64,000 nt of DNA from Iamia sp963728655 (GTDB lineage Bacteria > Actinomycetota > Acidimicrobiia > Acidimicrobiales > Iamiaceae). A model generated the notes under the pieces. That model was not told the DNA's origin, ran no database searches, and worked only from the letters and a program-made list of their open reading frames with translations. Shown here piece by piece: positions 48,120 through 55,481 of this stretch (within the stretch, counting starts at the first letter, position 1; every line of letters begins with the position of its first letter). The stretch lies in assembly GCA_963728655.1 (NCBI GenBank), contig CAVSLD010000006.1, positions 992,001-1,056,000 on the forward strand. The letters run 5' to 3'. The position numbers and the translations under genes are program-made.

Positions 48120-49154
48120 GTGCCGGCCCGGCCTCGCTCCGAGCCCCGGTCGCTGCGCTACCACGACCTGGCCGGCTCCCGCCCCCAGCCTGCGGGCCGG
48201 GTGCTGGTGATCGGCGCCCTGGCCCTGTTCCTCGCCGCCCTGCTCAACGCCGACGGCATGGCCGAGCTGGCCAACCGCCAGGCGGTGGGCTGGAAGCGCG
48301 ACGTGGCCCGCGCTGCGGTGACCCCGTTCTGCGCGGTCGGCGGGGCCACGCGGATCAAGGAGGTCCGCAGCGTCATCCGCGACGCGGCCGACAAGACCAC
48401 CCAGGGCTGCGACCAGGGCTCCTCGGGGGCGGACTCCTTCGTGGCCCCGACCACCACGACCGCGCCGGCCGAGGTCACCGGGCCCACCGAGCCGGCCATC
48501 GCGACCCGCGAGCCGACGGCGGCCGACCCGCTGCGCATGTGGCTGGGCGGTGACTCCATGACCATCGAGCTCTCCCAGTCGACCGAGGAGCTGGTCACCG
48601 ACCGCTCCGACCTCACCCTCGCCACCCACCCGCAGGTCAGCTCGGGCCTCACCCGGCCCGACTTCTTCGACTGGCCCGCCTACCTGGCCGACGAGGTGCT
48701 GCCCGAGGATCCGGAGGTCGTGGTGGTGATGTTCGGCGCCAACGACTCCCAGGGCATGGAGATCGACGGCGCGCCCTACCAGCCCTCGTCACCCGAGTGG
48801 CAGGCCGAGTACCGGCGGCGGGTGGGGGTGGTCATGGACCAGCTCCGCGGCGACGGCCGCCTGGTGCTCTGGGTGGGCCAGCCCCACATGCGAGACGGCG
48901 GCTTCGACGAGCGCATGGGGGTGCTCGACCAGATCTACGCGGAGGAGGCCGAGGCTCGGCCGTGGGTGCAGTTCCTCGACAGCCGCCCGGTGCTCAGCCC
49001 GGACCAGGAGGGCTTCCAGGCCACCGACGCCAGCGGCGACTCGCTGCGCCAGAGCGACGGCATCCACCTCGACCGAGCCGGCGCCGCCCTGCTGGCCGAC
49101 GCCGTGGTCGCGGCGGTGACCGAGACGGTGATCGAGGGCCAGCCGCCGGGCTGA
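48120..49154 (+). CDS. SGNH/GDSL-family hydrolase (DUF459-like), membrane-anchored
   Basis: 344 residues. One N-terminal membrane span (about 27-45, VLVIGALALFLAALLN), a Thr/Pro-rich linker (PTTTTAPAEVTGPTEP), then an SGNH fold: MWLGGDSMTIELSQ (block I Ser), VVVVMFGANDSQGMEIDGAP (block III Asn), and SDGIHLDRAGAALLADAV (block V Asp-x-x-His). Such domains act as acetylesterases or acetyltransferases on glycans beside MBOAT proteins. GTG 48120 is the first start in this frame; GTG 48055, overlapping the GH5 stop, is out of frame, so another small indel is possible. Confidence 0.83.
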   Translation: MPARPRSEPRSLRYHDLAGSRPQPAGRVLVIGALALFLAALLNADGMAELANRQAVGWKRDVARAAVTPFCAVGGATRIKEVRSVIRDAADKTTQGCDQGSSGADSFVAPTTTTAPAEVTGPTEPAIATREPTAADPLRMWLGGDSMTIELSQSTEELVTDRSDLTLATHPQVSSGLTRPDFFDWPAYLADEVLPEDPEVVVVMFGANDSQGMEIDGAPYQPSSPEWQAEYRRRVGVVMDQLRGDGRLVLWVGQPHMRDGGFDERMGVLDQIYAEEAEARPWVQFLDSRPVLSPDQEGFQATDASGDSLRQSDGIHLDRAGAALLADAVVAAVTETVIEGQPPG

Positions 49155-49195
49155 GGCAGGGCCCGGGCATGGCCGGCCGGGCCGGGCGTCGCCGG

Positions 49196-49201
49196 TAGGG
49201 T
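49196..49201 (+). promoter_or_regulatory. Candidate -10 (TAGGGT) for prepilin peptidase gene
   Basis: TAGGGT ends 8 bases before a GTG at 49210, the same spacing as at 37492. That GTG is out of frame with the prepilin peptidase, whose first in-frame start is GTG 49236. Confidence 0.45.
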
Positions 49202-49235
49202 CCCGGTCCGTGGCCGGCGCGTCCCCCTGCTCCTC

Positions 49236-50027
49236 GTGCTGCTGGGCCTGGCCGGGCTGCTGATCGGCTCGTTCCTCAACGTGGTCATCGTGCGCCTGCC
49301 CGACGGCGGGTCCCTGCTCCAGCCGCCGTCGCACTGCCCGCAGTGCGACGCGCCCATCCGCCCCGCCGACAACATCCCGATCCTGTCCTACGTGCTGCTG
49401 CGGGGGCGGTGCCGGTCGTGCCGCGAGCCCATCCCGCTCGGCTACCCCCTGGTCGAGGCGGCCAACGCGGTGCTGTGGGTGGCGGCCGGTGCCCGCTTCG
49501 GGGCGTCCTGGGCGCTCATCCCGTTCCTGCTGCTCTTCTCCACGCTGCTGGCCCAGTCCGTGATCGACCTGGAGCTGTACCGCCTGCTCGACAAGATCAC
49601 CTTCCCGGTGCTGGGCGCGTCGATCGTGTTGGTCGCGGCGGTGTCGCTGGTCGAGGGCGACCCCGGTCGCATCCTCTACGCGCTCGGCGGGGCGCTGGGC
49701 TACTTCGTCTTCCTCTTCGTCCCGGCGTTCCTGTACCCGCGGGGCATGGGCCTGGGTGACGTGAAGCTGGCCCTGCTCATGGGCCTGTTCCTGGGCTGGG
49801 TCAGCCCGCTGCTGTGCCTCTACGCCCTCATCGCGGCCTGCCTGCTGGGGCTGGTCGCCGGCCTCGTCCTGTACGTGGCCCGGGGCCGCAAGAGCGCCGA
49901 GTTCCCGTTCGGCCCCTGGCTCGCCCTCGGCTGCGTCGTGGTCCTGCTCTCCAGCGGGCCGATCCTCGACGTGTACGACGCCACCGCACCGGCCTTCCTC
50001 GCCCTCGTGACGGTGGCCGGTCCCTGA
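49236..50027 (+). CDS. Type IV prepilin peptidase (PilD/TadV-like)
   Basis: Membrane aspartic protease that cleaves and N-methylates type IV prepilins. 263 residues with about eight hydrophobic segments. LIGSFLNVVIVRLPDGGSLL opens the protein. The zinc-type methylase domain has two CxxC pairs (CPQCDAPIRPADNIPI; CRSCREPIPLGYPLVEA). Catalytic Asp residues are in QSVIDLELYRLLDKIT and GMGLGDVKLALLMG. No prepilin genes are nearby. GTG 49236 gives a plausible start, but a promoter-spaced GTG at 49210 would add MAGA-VPLLL if one base were missing. Confidence 0.92.
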   Translation: MLLGLAGLLIGSFLNVVIVRLPDGGSLLQPPSHCPQCDAPIRPADNIPILSYVLLRGRCRSCREPIPLGYPLVEAANAVLWVAAGARFGASWALIPFLLLFSTLLAQSVIDLELYRLLDKITFPVLGASIVLVAAVSLVEGDPGRILYALGGALGYFVFLFVPAFLYPRGMGLGDVKLALLMGLFLGWVSPLLCLYALIAACLLGLVAGLVLYVARGRKSAEFPFGPWLALGCVVVLLSSGPILDVYDATAPAFLALVTVAGP

Positions 50028-50057
50028 TCGGGATCGGGATCGGACCAGGGCAGGCGG

Positions 50058-50063
50058 TAGTTT
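50058..50063 (+). promoter_or_regulatory. Candidate -10 (TAGTTT) for the aro operon
   Basis: TAGTTT ends 7 bases before the aroC GTG, with no Shine-Dalgarno sequence between, again suggesting a leaderless start for the operon aroC to nusB. Confidence 0.5.
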
Positions 50064-50070
50064 CGCCGCT

Positions 50071-51258
50071 GTGCTGCGCTTCCTGACCGCCGGAGAGTCC
50101 CACGGGCGCGCCCTCGTCGTCATCGTCGAGGGCCTGCCGGCCGGGCTCGAGGTCACCGTGGCCGACATCCAGGGCGAGCTGGCCCGCCGTCGCCTCGGCT
50201 ACGGGCGGGGCCCCCGCATGCGCTTCGAGGTCGACGACGTCACCATCACCAGCGGGGTCCGCCACGGGCGCACCCTCGGGTCGCCGGTCGCGGTCGAGAT
50301 CGCCAACACCGAGTGGGACCGCAACCCGGACAAGTGGCAGCGGGAGATGTCCGTCGCGGCCGAGGACGGGCCCACCCGGGCCCCGCTCACCCAGCCCCGG
50401 CCCGGCCACGCCGACCTGGCCGGCATGCAGAAGTACGACTTCGTCGACTCCCGCGACGTGTTGGAGCGGGCCTCGGCCCGGGAGACCGCGGCCCGGGTCG
50501 TGGCCGGCACGCTGGCCAAGCTGTGGCTGGCCACCCTCGACGTCCACGTCCTGTCCCACGTGGTGCGCATGGGCGCGGCGACCGCCCCGCCCGGGCCCCC
50601 GCCCACCATGGCCGACCTCGAGCGCATCGACGCCGACGAGGTCCGCTGCGGAGATCCCGACGCCTCGGCCGCCATGGTCACCGAGATCAAGGAGGCGGCC
50701 CGCGACGGCGACTCCCTCGGCGGCATCGTCGAGGTGGTGGCCCACGGCGTCCCCGTCGGCCTCGGCAGCCACGTCCACTGGGACCGCAAGCTCGACTCCC
50801 GCCTGGCCGCCGCGCTCATGAGCATCCAGGCGGTGAAGGCGGTCGAGATCGGCGACGGGTGGGACGTCGCCGGGCGACGGGGGAGCGCGGCCCACGACCC
50901 CATCACCTGGGACACCGAGGCCGGCGACTACCGCCGCACCAGCACCCGCGCCGGCGGTGTGGAGGGCGGCATGTCCACCGGTGAGCCCCTCATCGCCCGG
51001 GCCGCCATGAAGCCCCTCGCCTCGCTCAACCGGCCCGTGCTCGGCACCGTCGACGTGCTCACCAAGGAGGAGACGGTGTCGTTCAAGGAGCGGACCGACG
51101 TCACCGCGGTGCCGGCCATGGGGGTGGTGGCCGAGACCATGGTCGCCCTCACCCTGGCCGACGAGGTGGCCCGCAAGTTCGGCGGCGACACCGTGGCCGA
51201 GACCCGGCGCAACCGCGACGCCTACCTGGCCGCGCTCCGCGAGGGCCCCCTTGGCTGA
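50071..51258 (+). CDS. aroC: AroC, chorismate synthase
   Basis: Last shikimate step: EPSP to chorismate with reduced FMN. 395 residues. Motifs: LTAGESHGRALVVIVEGLPA (signature 1), RRLGYGRGPRM, PLTQPRPGHADLAGMQKYDF, ERASARETAARVVAGTLAK and the late SIQAVKAVEIGDGWD, RAGGVEGGMSTGEPL and VPAMGVVAETMVALTLAD. GTG start at 50071. Its end overlaps aroK by 8 bp, so the aro genes are translated as a coupled set. Confidence 0.97.
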   Translation: MLRFLTAGESHGRALVVIVEGLPAGLEVTVADIQGELARRRLGYGRGPRMRFEVDDVTITSGVRHGRTLGSPVAVEIANTEWDRNPDKWQREMSVAAEDGPTRAPLTQPRPGHADLAGMQKYDFVDSRDVLERASARETAARVVAGTLAKLWLATLDVHVLSHVVRMGAATAPPGPPPTMADLERIDADEVRCGDPDASAAMVTEIKEAARDGDSLGGIVEVVAHGVPVGLGSHVHWDRKLDSRLAAALMSIQAVKAVEIGDGWDVAGRRGSAAHDPITWDTEAGDYRRTSTRAGGVEGGMSTGEPLIARAAMKPLASLNRPVLGTVDVLTKEETVSFKERTDVTAVPAMGVVAETMVALTLADEVARKFGGDTVAETRRNRDAYLAALREGPLG

Positions 51259-51853
51259 CGACGCACCTGCCCCGCCCACCCCGGGACCGGTCGCACCCGT
51301 CGTGCTGGTCGGCCTCATGGGGTCGGGCAAGTCCACCGTCGGGCGCCGCTTGGCGTCGCGGCTCGACCGCCCCTTCGTCGACGCCGACGACGAGCTGGTC
51401 CGCCGGTCCGGGCGCACGATCCGCGAGTGGTTCGCGACCGAGGGCGAGCCCGGGTTCCGGGCCGCCGAGGCCGAGCTCCTCTCCGACCTGCTGGCCGCCC
51501 CCGGCCCGGCGGTCATCGCGGCCGGCGGCGGGGCCGTGGTCACCGCCGCCACCCGGGACCTGCTGCGGGAGCGGGCCCTCGTCGTCTGGCTGCGGGCCGA
51601 CGTGGCCTTCCTGGCCTCGCGGCTCGCCCGCAGGGCCCACCGCCCCCTGCTCGACGACGACCCCGTGACCGTCCTCACCCGGCTCGAGGCCGAGCGGGCC
51701 CCGCTCTACCAGGACGTGGCCGACGTGGTCGTCGACGTGGCCCCGTTCCACCGGGAGCACGAGAAGCCCAAGAAGCAGATGGCGGCACGGGTGGCCGAGC
51801 TCGTGCTGCGGGCCGAGGCCGCCCCCTCCCTCACCGAGGCGGACGGCGAGTGA
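51251..51853 (+). CDS. aroK: AroK, shikimate kinase
   Basis: Phosphorylates shikimate at O3. 200 residues. Walker A LVGLMGSGKSTVGRRLA, shikimate-binding Asp in FVDADDELVRRSGRTI, the Arg in GEPGFRAAEAELL, GGGAVV (Gly-rich shikimate loop) and lid RAHRPLLDDDP with the Arg needed for catalysis. TTG start inside the end of aroC; the downstream stop overlaps the aroB GTG. The C-terminal about 25 residues are a charged helix. Confidence 0.95.
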   Translation: MADDAPAPPTPGPVAPVVLVGLMGSGKSTVGRRLASRLDRPFVDADDELVRRSGRTIREWFATEGEPGFRAAEAELLSDLLAAPGPAVIAAGGGAVVTAATRDLLRERALVVWLRADVAFLASRLARRAHRPLLDDDPVTVLTRLEAERAPLYQDVADVVVDVAPFHREHEKPKKQMAARVAELVLRAEAAPSLTEADGE

Positions 51854-52854
51854 TCGAGCTGGAGGTCCCGCTGGGGGACCGCTCCTACCCCGTCCTGGTG
51901 GGCTCCGGGGCCCGCCACCGCCTGCTCGAGGTGCTGCCCGTCGGGGTGCGCCGGGCCGCGGTGGTCACCCAGCCTGACATCGGCTGGACCGTCGACCCGG
52001 GGGTGGAGAGCGAGGTCTTCACCATCGGCGACGGCGAGGACGCCAAGCACCTCGGCACCGTCGAGGACCTGTGTCGCGACCTGGCCCAGTGGGGCATGAC
52101 CCGGGCCGACGTGGTCGTGGCCGTGGGCGGCGGCGTGGTCACCGACGTGGCCGGCTTCGTTGCCTCGGTGTACCACCGGGGCGTGCCCGTGGTGCACGTC
52201 CCCACCAGCCTCCTCGGCCAGGTCGACGCAGCCATCGGGGGCAAGACCGGTGTGAACCTGCCCGAGGGCAAGAACCTGGTCGGGGCCTACTGGCAGCCCT
52301 CGGCCGTGCTCTGCGACACCGAGACCCTCACCACCCTGCCCCCGCGCGAGCAGCGGTCGGGGCGGGGCGAGATGGCCAAGTACGCCTTCCTCGGCGTCGA
52401 CGACCTGCCCGACCTCCCCCTCGACGAGGCGGTGGCCGCCTGCGTGCGCTGCAAGGCCGAGGTGGTGGCCTCCGACGAGCGCGAGGGGGGCCGCCGGGCG
52501 ATCCTCAACTACGGCCACACCCTGGCCCATGCCATCGAGACGGCCGGGGCCTACGACCTGCGCCACGGCGAGGCGGTGGCCGTCGGGCTCGTCTACGCGG
52601 CCGAGGTGGCCCGCCGTCTGGGCCGGATCGACGACGACCGGGTGGCTGAGCACCGCAAGGTCGTGGCCGGCTACGACCTGCCCCTCTCCCTCCCGCCCGG
52701 GCTCGACCCCGATGCCCTGGTCGACCTCTTCGCCCGGGACAAGAAGGCCGTCACCGGCACCACCTTCGTGCTCGACGGGCGCGCCGGCGTGGAGCCCGTG
52801 GCCGTCGACGACCGGGCCCTGCTCCTCGACGCCCTGGAGGCGATCCGTGGCTGA
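51850..52854 (+). CDS. aroB: AroB, 3-dehydroquinate synthase
   Basis: Converts DAHP to 3-dehydroquinate using NAD and a metal. 334 residues. NAD and metal motifs: VVAVGGGVVTDVAGFVASVY, VPTSLLGQVDAAIGGKTGVN, EMAKYAFLGV (catalytic Glu/Lys), LNYGHTLAHAIE (metal His) and RHGEAVAVGLVYAA. GTG start overlaps the aroK stop by 4 bp. The end overlaps aroQ by 8 bp. Confidence 0.96.
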   Translation: MIELEVPLGDRSYPVLVGSGARHRLLEVLPVGVRRAAVVTQPDIGWTVDPGVESEVFTIGDGEDAKHLGTVEDLCRDLAQWGMTRADVVVAVGGGVVTDVAGFVASVYHRGVPVVHVPTSLLGQVDAAIGGKTGVNLPEGKNLVGAYWQPSAVLCDTETLTTLPPREQRSGRGEMAKYAFLGVDDLPDLPLDEAVAACVRCKAEVVASDEREGGRRAILNYGHTLAHAIETAGAYDLRHGEAVAVGLVYAAEVARRLGRIDDDRVAEHRKVVAGYDLPLSLPPGLDPDALVDLFARDKKAVTGTTFVLDGRAGVEPVAVDDRALLLDALEAIRG

Positions 52855-53302
52855 TCCGCTCGTGCTGCTCCTCTCGGGGCCGAACCTCAACCTGCTCGGG
52901 GAACGCCAGCCCGAGGTCTACGGCACCGCCACCCTCGCCGACCACGTGGCCACCGCGACCACCGAGGCGGCCCGGCACGGCCTGGCCGTCGAGCACCTCC
53001 AGTCCAACCACGAGGGCGAGCTGGTCGAGGCCGTCCACGGCGCCCGGGGCCGGTGCGCCGCGGTGGTCGTCAACGCCGGGGCCCTCACCCACTACGGGTG
53101 GTCGCTGCACGACGCCCTCGCCACCTTCGCGGGGCCCGTCGTCGAGGTCCACCTCTCCCACCCGGGGGGCCGGGAGCCGTGGCGCCACACCTCGGTGATC
53201 GCCCCCGTCGCATCCGGCACCGTGGCCGGCTTCGGCGGCGACGGCTACCGCCTCGCCCTCGACGCCGTGGCCCACCTGCTGGGCCGGGAGGGGACGCCGT
53301 GA
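52847..53302 (+). CDS. aroQ: AroQ, type II 3-dehydroquinate dehydratase
   Basis: Dehydrates 3-dehydroquinate to 3-dehydroshikimate. 151 residues, flavodoxin-like dodecamer type. LLLSGPNLNLLGERQPEVYG is the signature with the catalytic Tyr, followed by QSNHEGELVEAVHGA, VVNAGALTHYGWSLHDAL and VEVHLSHPGGREPWRHTSVI. GTG start in the aroB end, and the stop overlaps the pepQ-like GTG. Completes the aroC-K-B-Q block; aroE and aroA are not here. Confidence 0.95.
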   Translation: MADPLVLLLSGPNLNLLGERQPEVYGTATLADHVATATTEAARHGLAVEHLQSNHEGELVEAVHGARGRCAAVVVNAGALTHYGWSLHDALATFAGPVVEVHLSHPGGREPWRHTSVIAPVASGTVAGFGGDGYRLALDAVAHLLGREGTP

Positions 53303-54441
53303 GCACCCTCGACGCCCCCCCTGCGCTGGACGGGCCGCTGCCGCCCATGGACGTGGCCGGACGGGTCGAGCGGGTGCGGGACCGGATGGGCCCGGCCGAG
53401 GTCGACGCCCTCCTGGTCACCGACCTCACCAACGTCCGCTACCTGACCGGGTTCACCGGCTCGGCCGGGCGGCTCCTGCTCACCGCCGACCGGCTGCTGC
53501 TGGTGACCGACGGCCGGTACGCGGTCCAGGCCCCCGAGCAGGTGCGCGCGGCCGGCGTGGCCGCCGAGGTCGAGGTCGGCCTCACCCTCGGCGACCAGGA
53601 CGACGTCCTGTCCGGCGCCGTGCCCGACGGCGCCCGGCTGGGGTTGGAGGCGGCCTCGGTCACCTGGGCGGCCCAGCGTCGCTACGGGCGCGCACCGTGG
53701 TCCAGCCCGCTGGTGCCCACCGAGGACCTGGTCGAGGCCGTCCGCCAGGTCAAGGACGACGGCGAGGTGGCCCGCCTGGCCCGGGCCTCGGCCATCGCCG
53801 ACGCGGCGCTGGCCCAGGTGGCCCCGGGCCTGGTCGACGGGCCCACCGAGGCCGAGCTGGGCCTCGCCCTCGACACCGCCATGCGGCGCCTCGGCGCCGA
53901 GGGCGTCAGCTTCGAGACCATCGTCGCCTCGGGCCCCAACGGGGCCCGACCGCACCACCGCCCGGCCGACCGCACGATCGTCGACGGCGACCTGGTCGTC
54001 ATCGACTTCGGCGCCCTGGTCGACGGCTACCACTCGGACATGACCCGCACCTTCCAGGTGGGGGAGCCGACCGCGACCCAGCGCCGCATGTACGCGGTGG
54101 TGGAGGAGGCCCAGGCCGCCGGCGTGGCCGCGGTGCGCGCCGGCGCGGCGGCGGCCGACGTCGACGGCACCTGCCGCGAGGTCATCGCCGCGGCCGGGTG
54201 GGCCGACGCCTTCGGTCACGGCACCGGCCACGGGGTGGGCCTGGTGATCCACGAGGACCCGAGGGTCAGCCGGGCCTCGACCACTATGCTCGCCCCCGGT
54301 CACGTGGTCACCGTCGAGCCCGGGGTCTACCTCCCGGAGCACGGCGGCGTCCGCATCGAGGACACCGTCCTCGTCACCGACGAGGGGTGCCGTCCCCTCA
54401 CCCTCGCCCCGAAGGCCCCCGCGCCTCCCCCCGCCGCCTGA
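53299..54441 (+). CDS. M24-family Xaa-Pro aminopeptidase/dipeptidase
   Basis: Metallopeptidase cleaving peptide bonds next to proline. 380 residues. An N-terminal creatinase-type domain (RVERVRDRMGPAEVDALLVT, NVRYLTGFTGSAGRLLL) precedes the pita-bread domain with its five metal ligands: DLVVIDFGALVDGYHSDMTR (two Asp), AFGHGTGHGVGLVIHEDPRV (His), VVTVEPGVYLPEHGGVRIED (two Glu). The PepQ/PapA gene between aroQ and efp is a common Gram-positive order. GTG start overlaps the aroQ stop. Confidence 0.93.
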   Translation: MSTLDAPPALDGPLPPMDVAGRVERVRDRMGPAEVDALLVTDLTNVRYLTGFTGSAGRLLLTADRLLLVTDGRYAVQAPEQVRAAGVAAEVEVGLTLGDQDDVLSGAVPDGARLGLEAASVTWAAQRRYGRAPWSSPLVPTEDLVEAVRQVKDDGEVARLARASAIADAALAQVAPGLVDGPTEAELGLALDTAMRRLGAEGVSFETIVASGPNGARPHHRPADRTIVDGDLVVIDFGALVDGYHSDMTRTFQVGEPTATQRRMYAVVEEAQAAGVAAVRAGAAAADVDGTCREVIAAAGWADAFGHGTGHGVGLVIHEDPRVSRASTTMLAPGHVVTVEPGVYLPEHGGVRIEDTVLVTDEGCRPLTLAPKAPAPPPAA

Positions 54442-54468
54442 CCGGCGCGCACCGACCCCAGGAGCCCC

Positions 54469-55029
54469 ATGGCCCTCAACACCAGCGACATCAAGAACGG
54501 CATGGTCCTCGCCATGGACGGCAAGCTCGTCCAGATCGTCGAGTTCCAGCACGTGAAGCCGGGCAAGGGCCCGGCCTTCGTCCGCACCAAGGTCCGCAAC
54601 GTGCGCACCGGGGCGGTCGTGGAGAAGACCTTCCGCGCCGGCGAGAAGATCGAGCGGGTCATGATCGACAAGCGGGAGATGCAGTACCTCTACCGCGACG
54701 GCGACGACTACGTGTTCATGGACAACACCACCTACGAGCAGATGCACGTCTCCAGCGCTGCCCTGGGCGACGCCGGCAGCTACCTGGTCGAGGGGGCCGC
54801 GGCGGTGCTCCAGATGAACGGCGACGAGATCGTCGGCACCGACCTGCCCGCCGCGGTGGAGCTCACCGTGAGCGACACCGAGCCGGGCATCCAGGGCGAC
54901 CGGGTCTCGGGTGCCACCAAGCCGGCCACCCTCGAGACGGGCCTGGTCGTCAACGTCCCGCTCTTCGTCAACGTGGGCGACCGCCTCCGCGTCGACACCC
55001 GCTCGGGCGAGTACATCACCCGTGCCTGA
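54469..55029 (+). CDS. efp: Elongation factor P
   Basis: Relieves ribosome stalling at proline runs, useful here since many proteins in the window are Pro-rich. 186 residues, three beta-barrel domains. The tip loop VEFQHVKPGKGPAFVRTKVR carries the modifiable Lys (KPGKG). QYLYRDGDDYVFMDNTTYEQ starts domain 2, and the C-terminus has the family RVDTRSGEYITRA. ATG start with aggag upstream. Its end overlaps nusB by 8 bp. Confidence 0.97.
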   Translation: MALNTSDIKNGMVLAMDGKLVQIVEFQHVKPGKGPAFVRTKVRNVRTGAVVEKTFRAGEKIERVMIDKREMQYLYRDGDDYVFMDNTTYEQMHVSSAALGDAGSYLVEGAAAVLQMNGDEIVGTDLPAAVELTVSDTEPGIQGDRVSGATKPATLETGLVVNVPLFVNVGDRLRVDTRSGEYITRA

Positions 55030-55459
55030 CCGCCCCGGCGGGGTCGGCTCCCGCCGCGAGGCCCGCGAGCGGGCCCTGGGCCTGCTCTACGAGGCCGAGA
55101 CCAAGGACGAGAGCGGTCCGACGGTGCTGGCCGCCCAGCCCGTGGAGGTCGAGGAGCACGCCTCCGACCTGGTGCGGGGCGTCAGCGCGCACCGGGCCGA
55201 GCTGGACGCGGTGATCGGTCGCCACGCCCGCGGGTGGACCGTCGCGCGCATGCCCGCCATCGACCGCACCGTGCTGCGCATGGCCGCCTACGAGCTGCTC
55301 CACCGCCCCGACGTGCCCCGCAACGTCGTCATCAACGAGGCCGTCGAGCTGGCCAAGCGCTACTCCACCGACGACTCCGGCCGGTTCGTCAACGGCCTGC
55401 TCTCCGCCGTCGCGGCCGAGGCCGAGGCGGCGCAGCGACGAGCCCTGACCCCCCGGTGA
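55022..55459 (+). CDS. nusB: NusB antitermination factor
   Basis: Binds boxA RNA with NusE for rRNA antitermination. 145 residues, all-helical. SRREARERALGLLYEAETKD opens the fold; VIGRHARGWTVARMPAIDRT and ELAKRYSTDDSGRFVNGLLS are the family signatures. GTG start inside the efp end. Last gene of the operon, convergent with the Pro-rich protein gene after 22 bases. Confidence 0.95.
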   Translation: MPDRPGGVGSRREARERALGLLYEAETKDESGPTVLAAQPVEVEEHASDLVRGVSAHRAELDAVIGRHARGWTVARMPAIDRTVLRMAAYELLHRPDVPRNVVINEAVELAKRYSTDDSGRFVNGLLSAVAAEAEAAQRRALTPR

Positions 55460-55481
55460 CCGCACCCGGGGCGGGCCGGGC

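Noticed and set aside
53245..54747. Long minus-strand open frames opposite pepQ/efp and similar ones elsewhere (for example 13358-15226 plus, opposite ileS)
   Set aside because: Gly/Ala/Arg/Val-rich shadows of real genes without start signals or family motifs.
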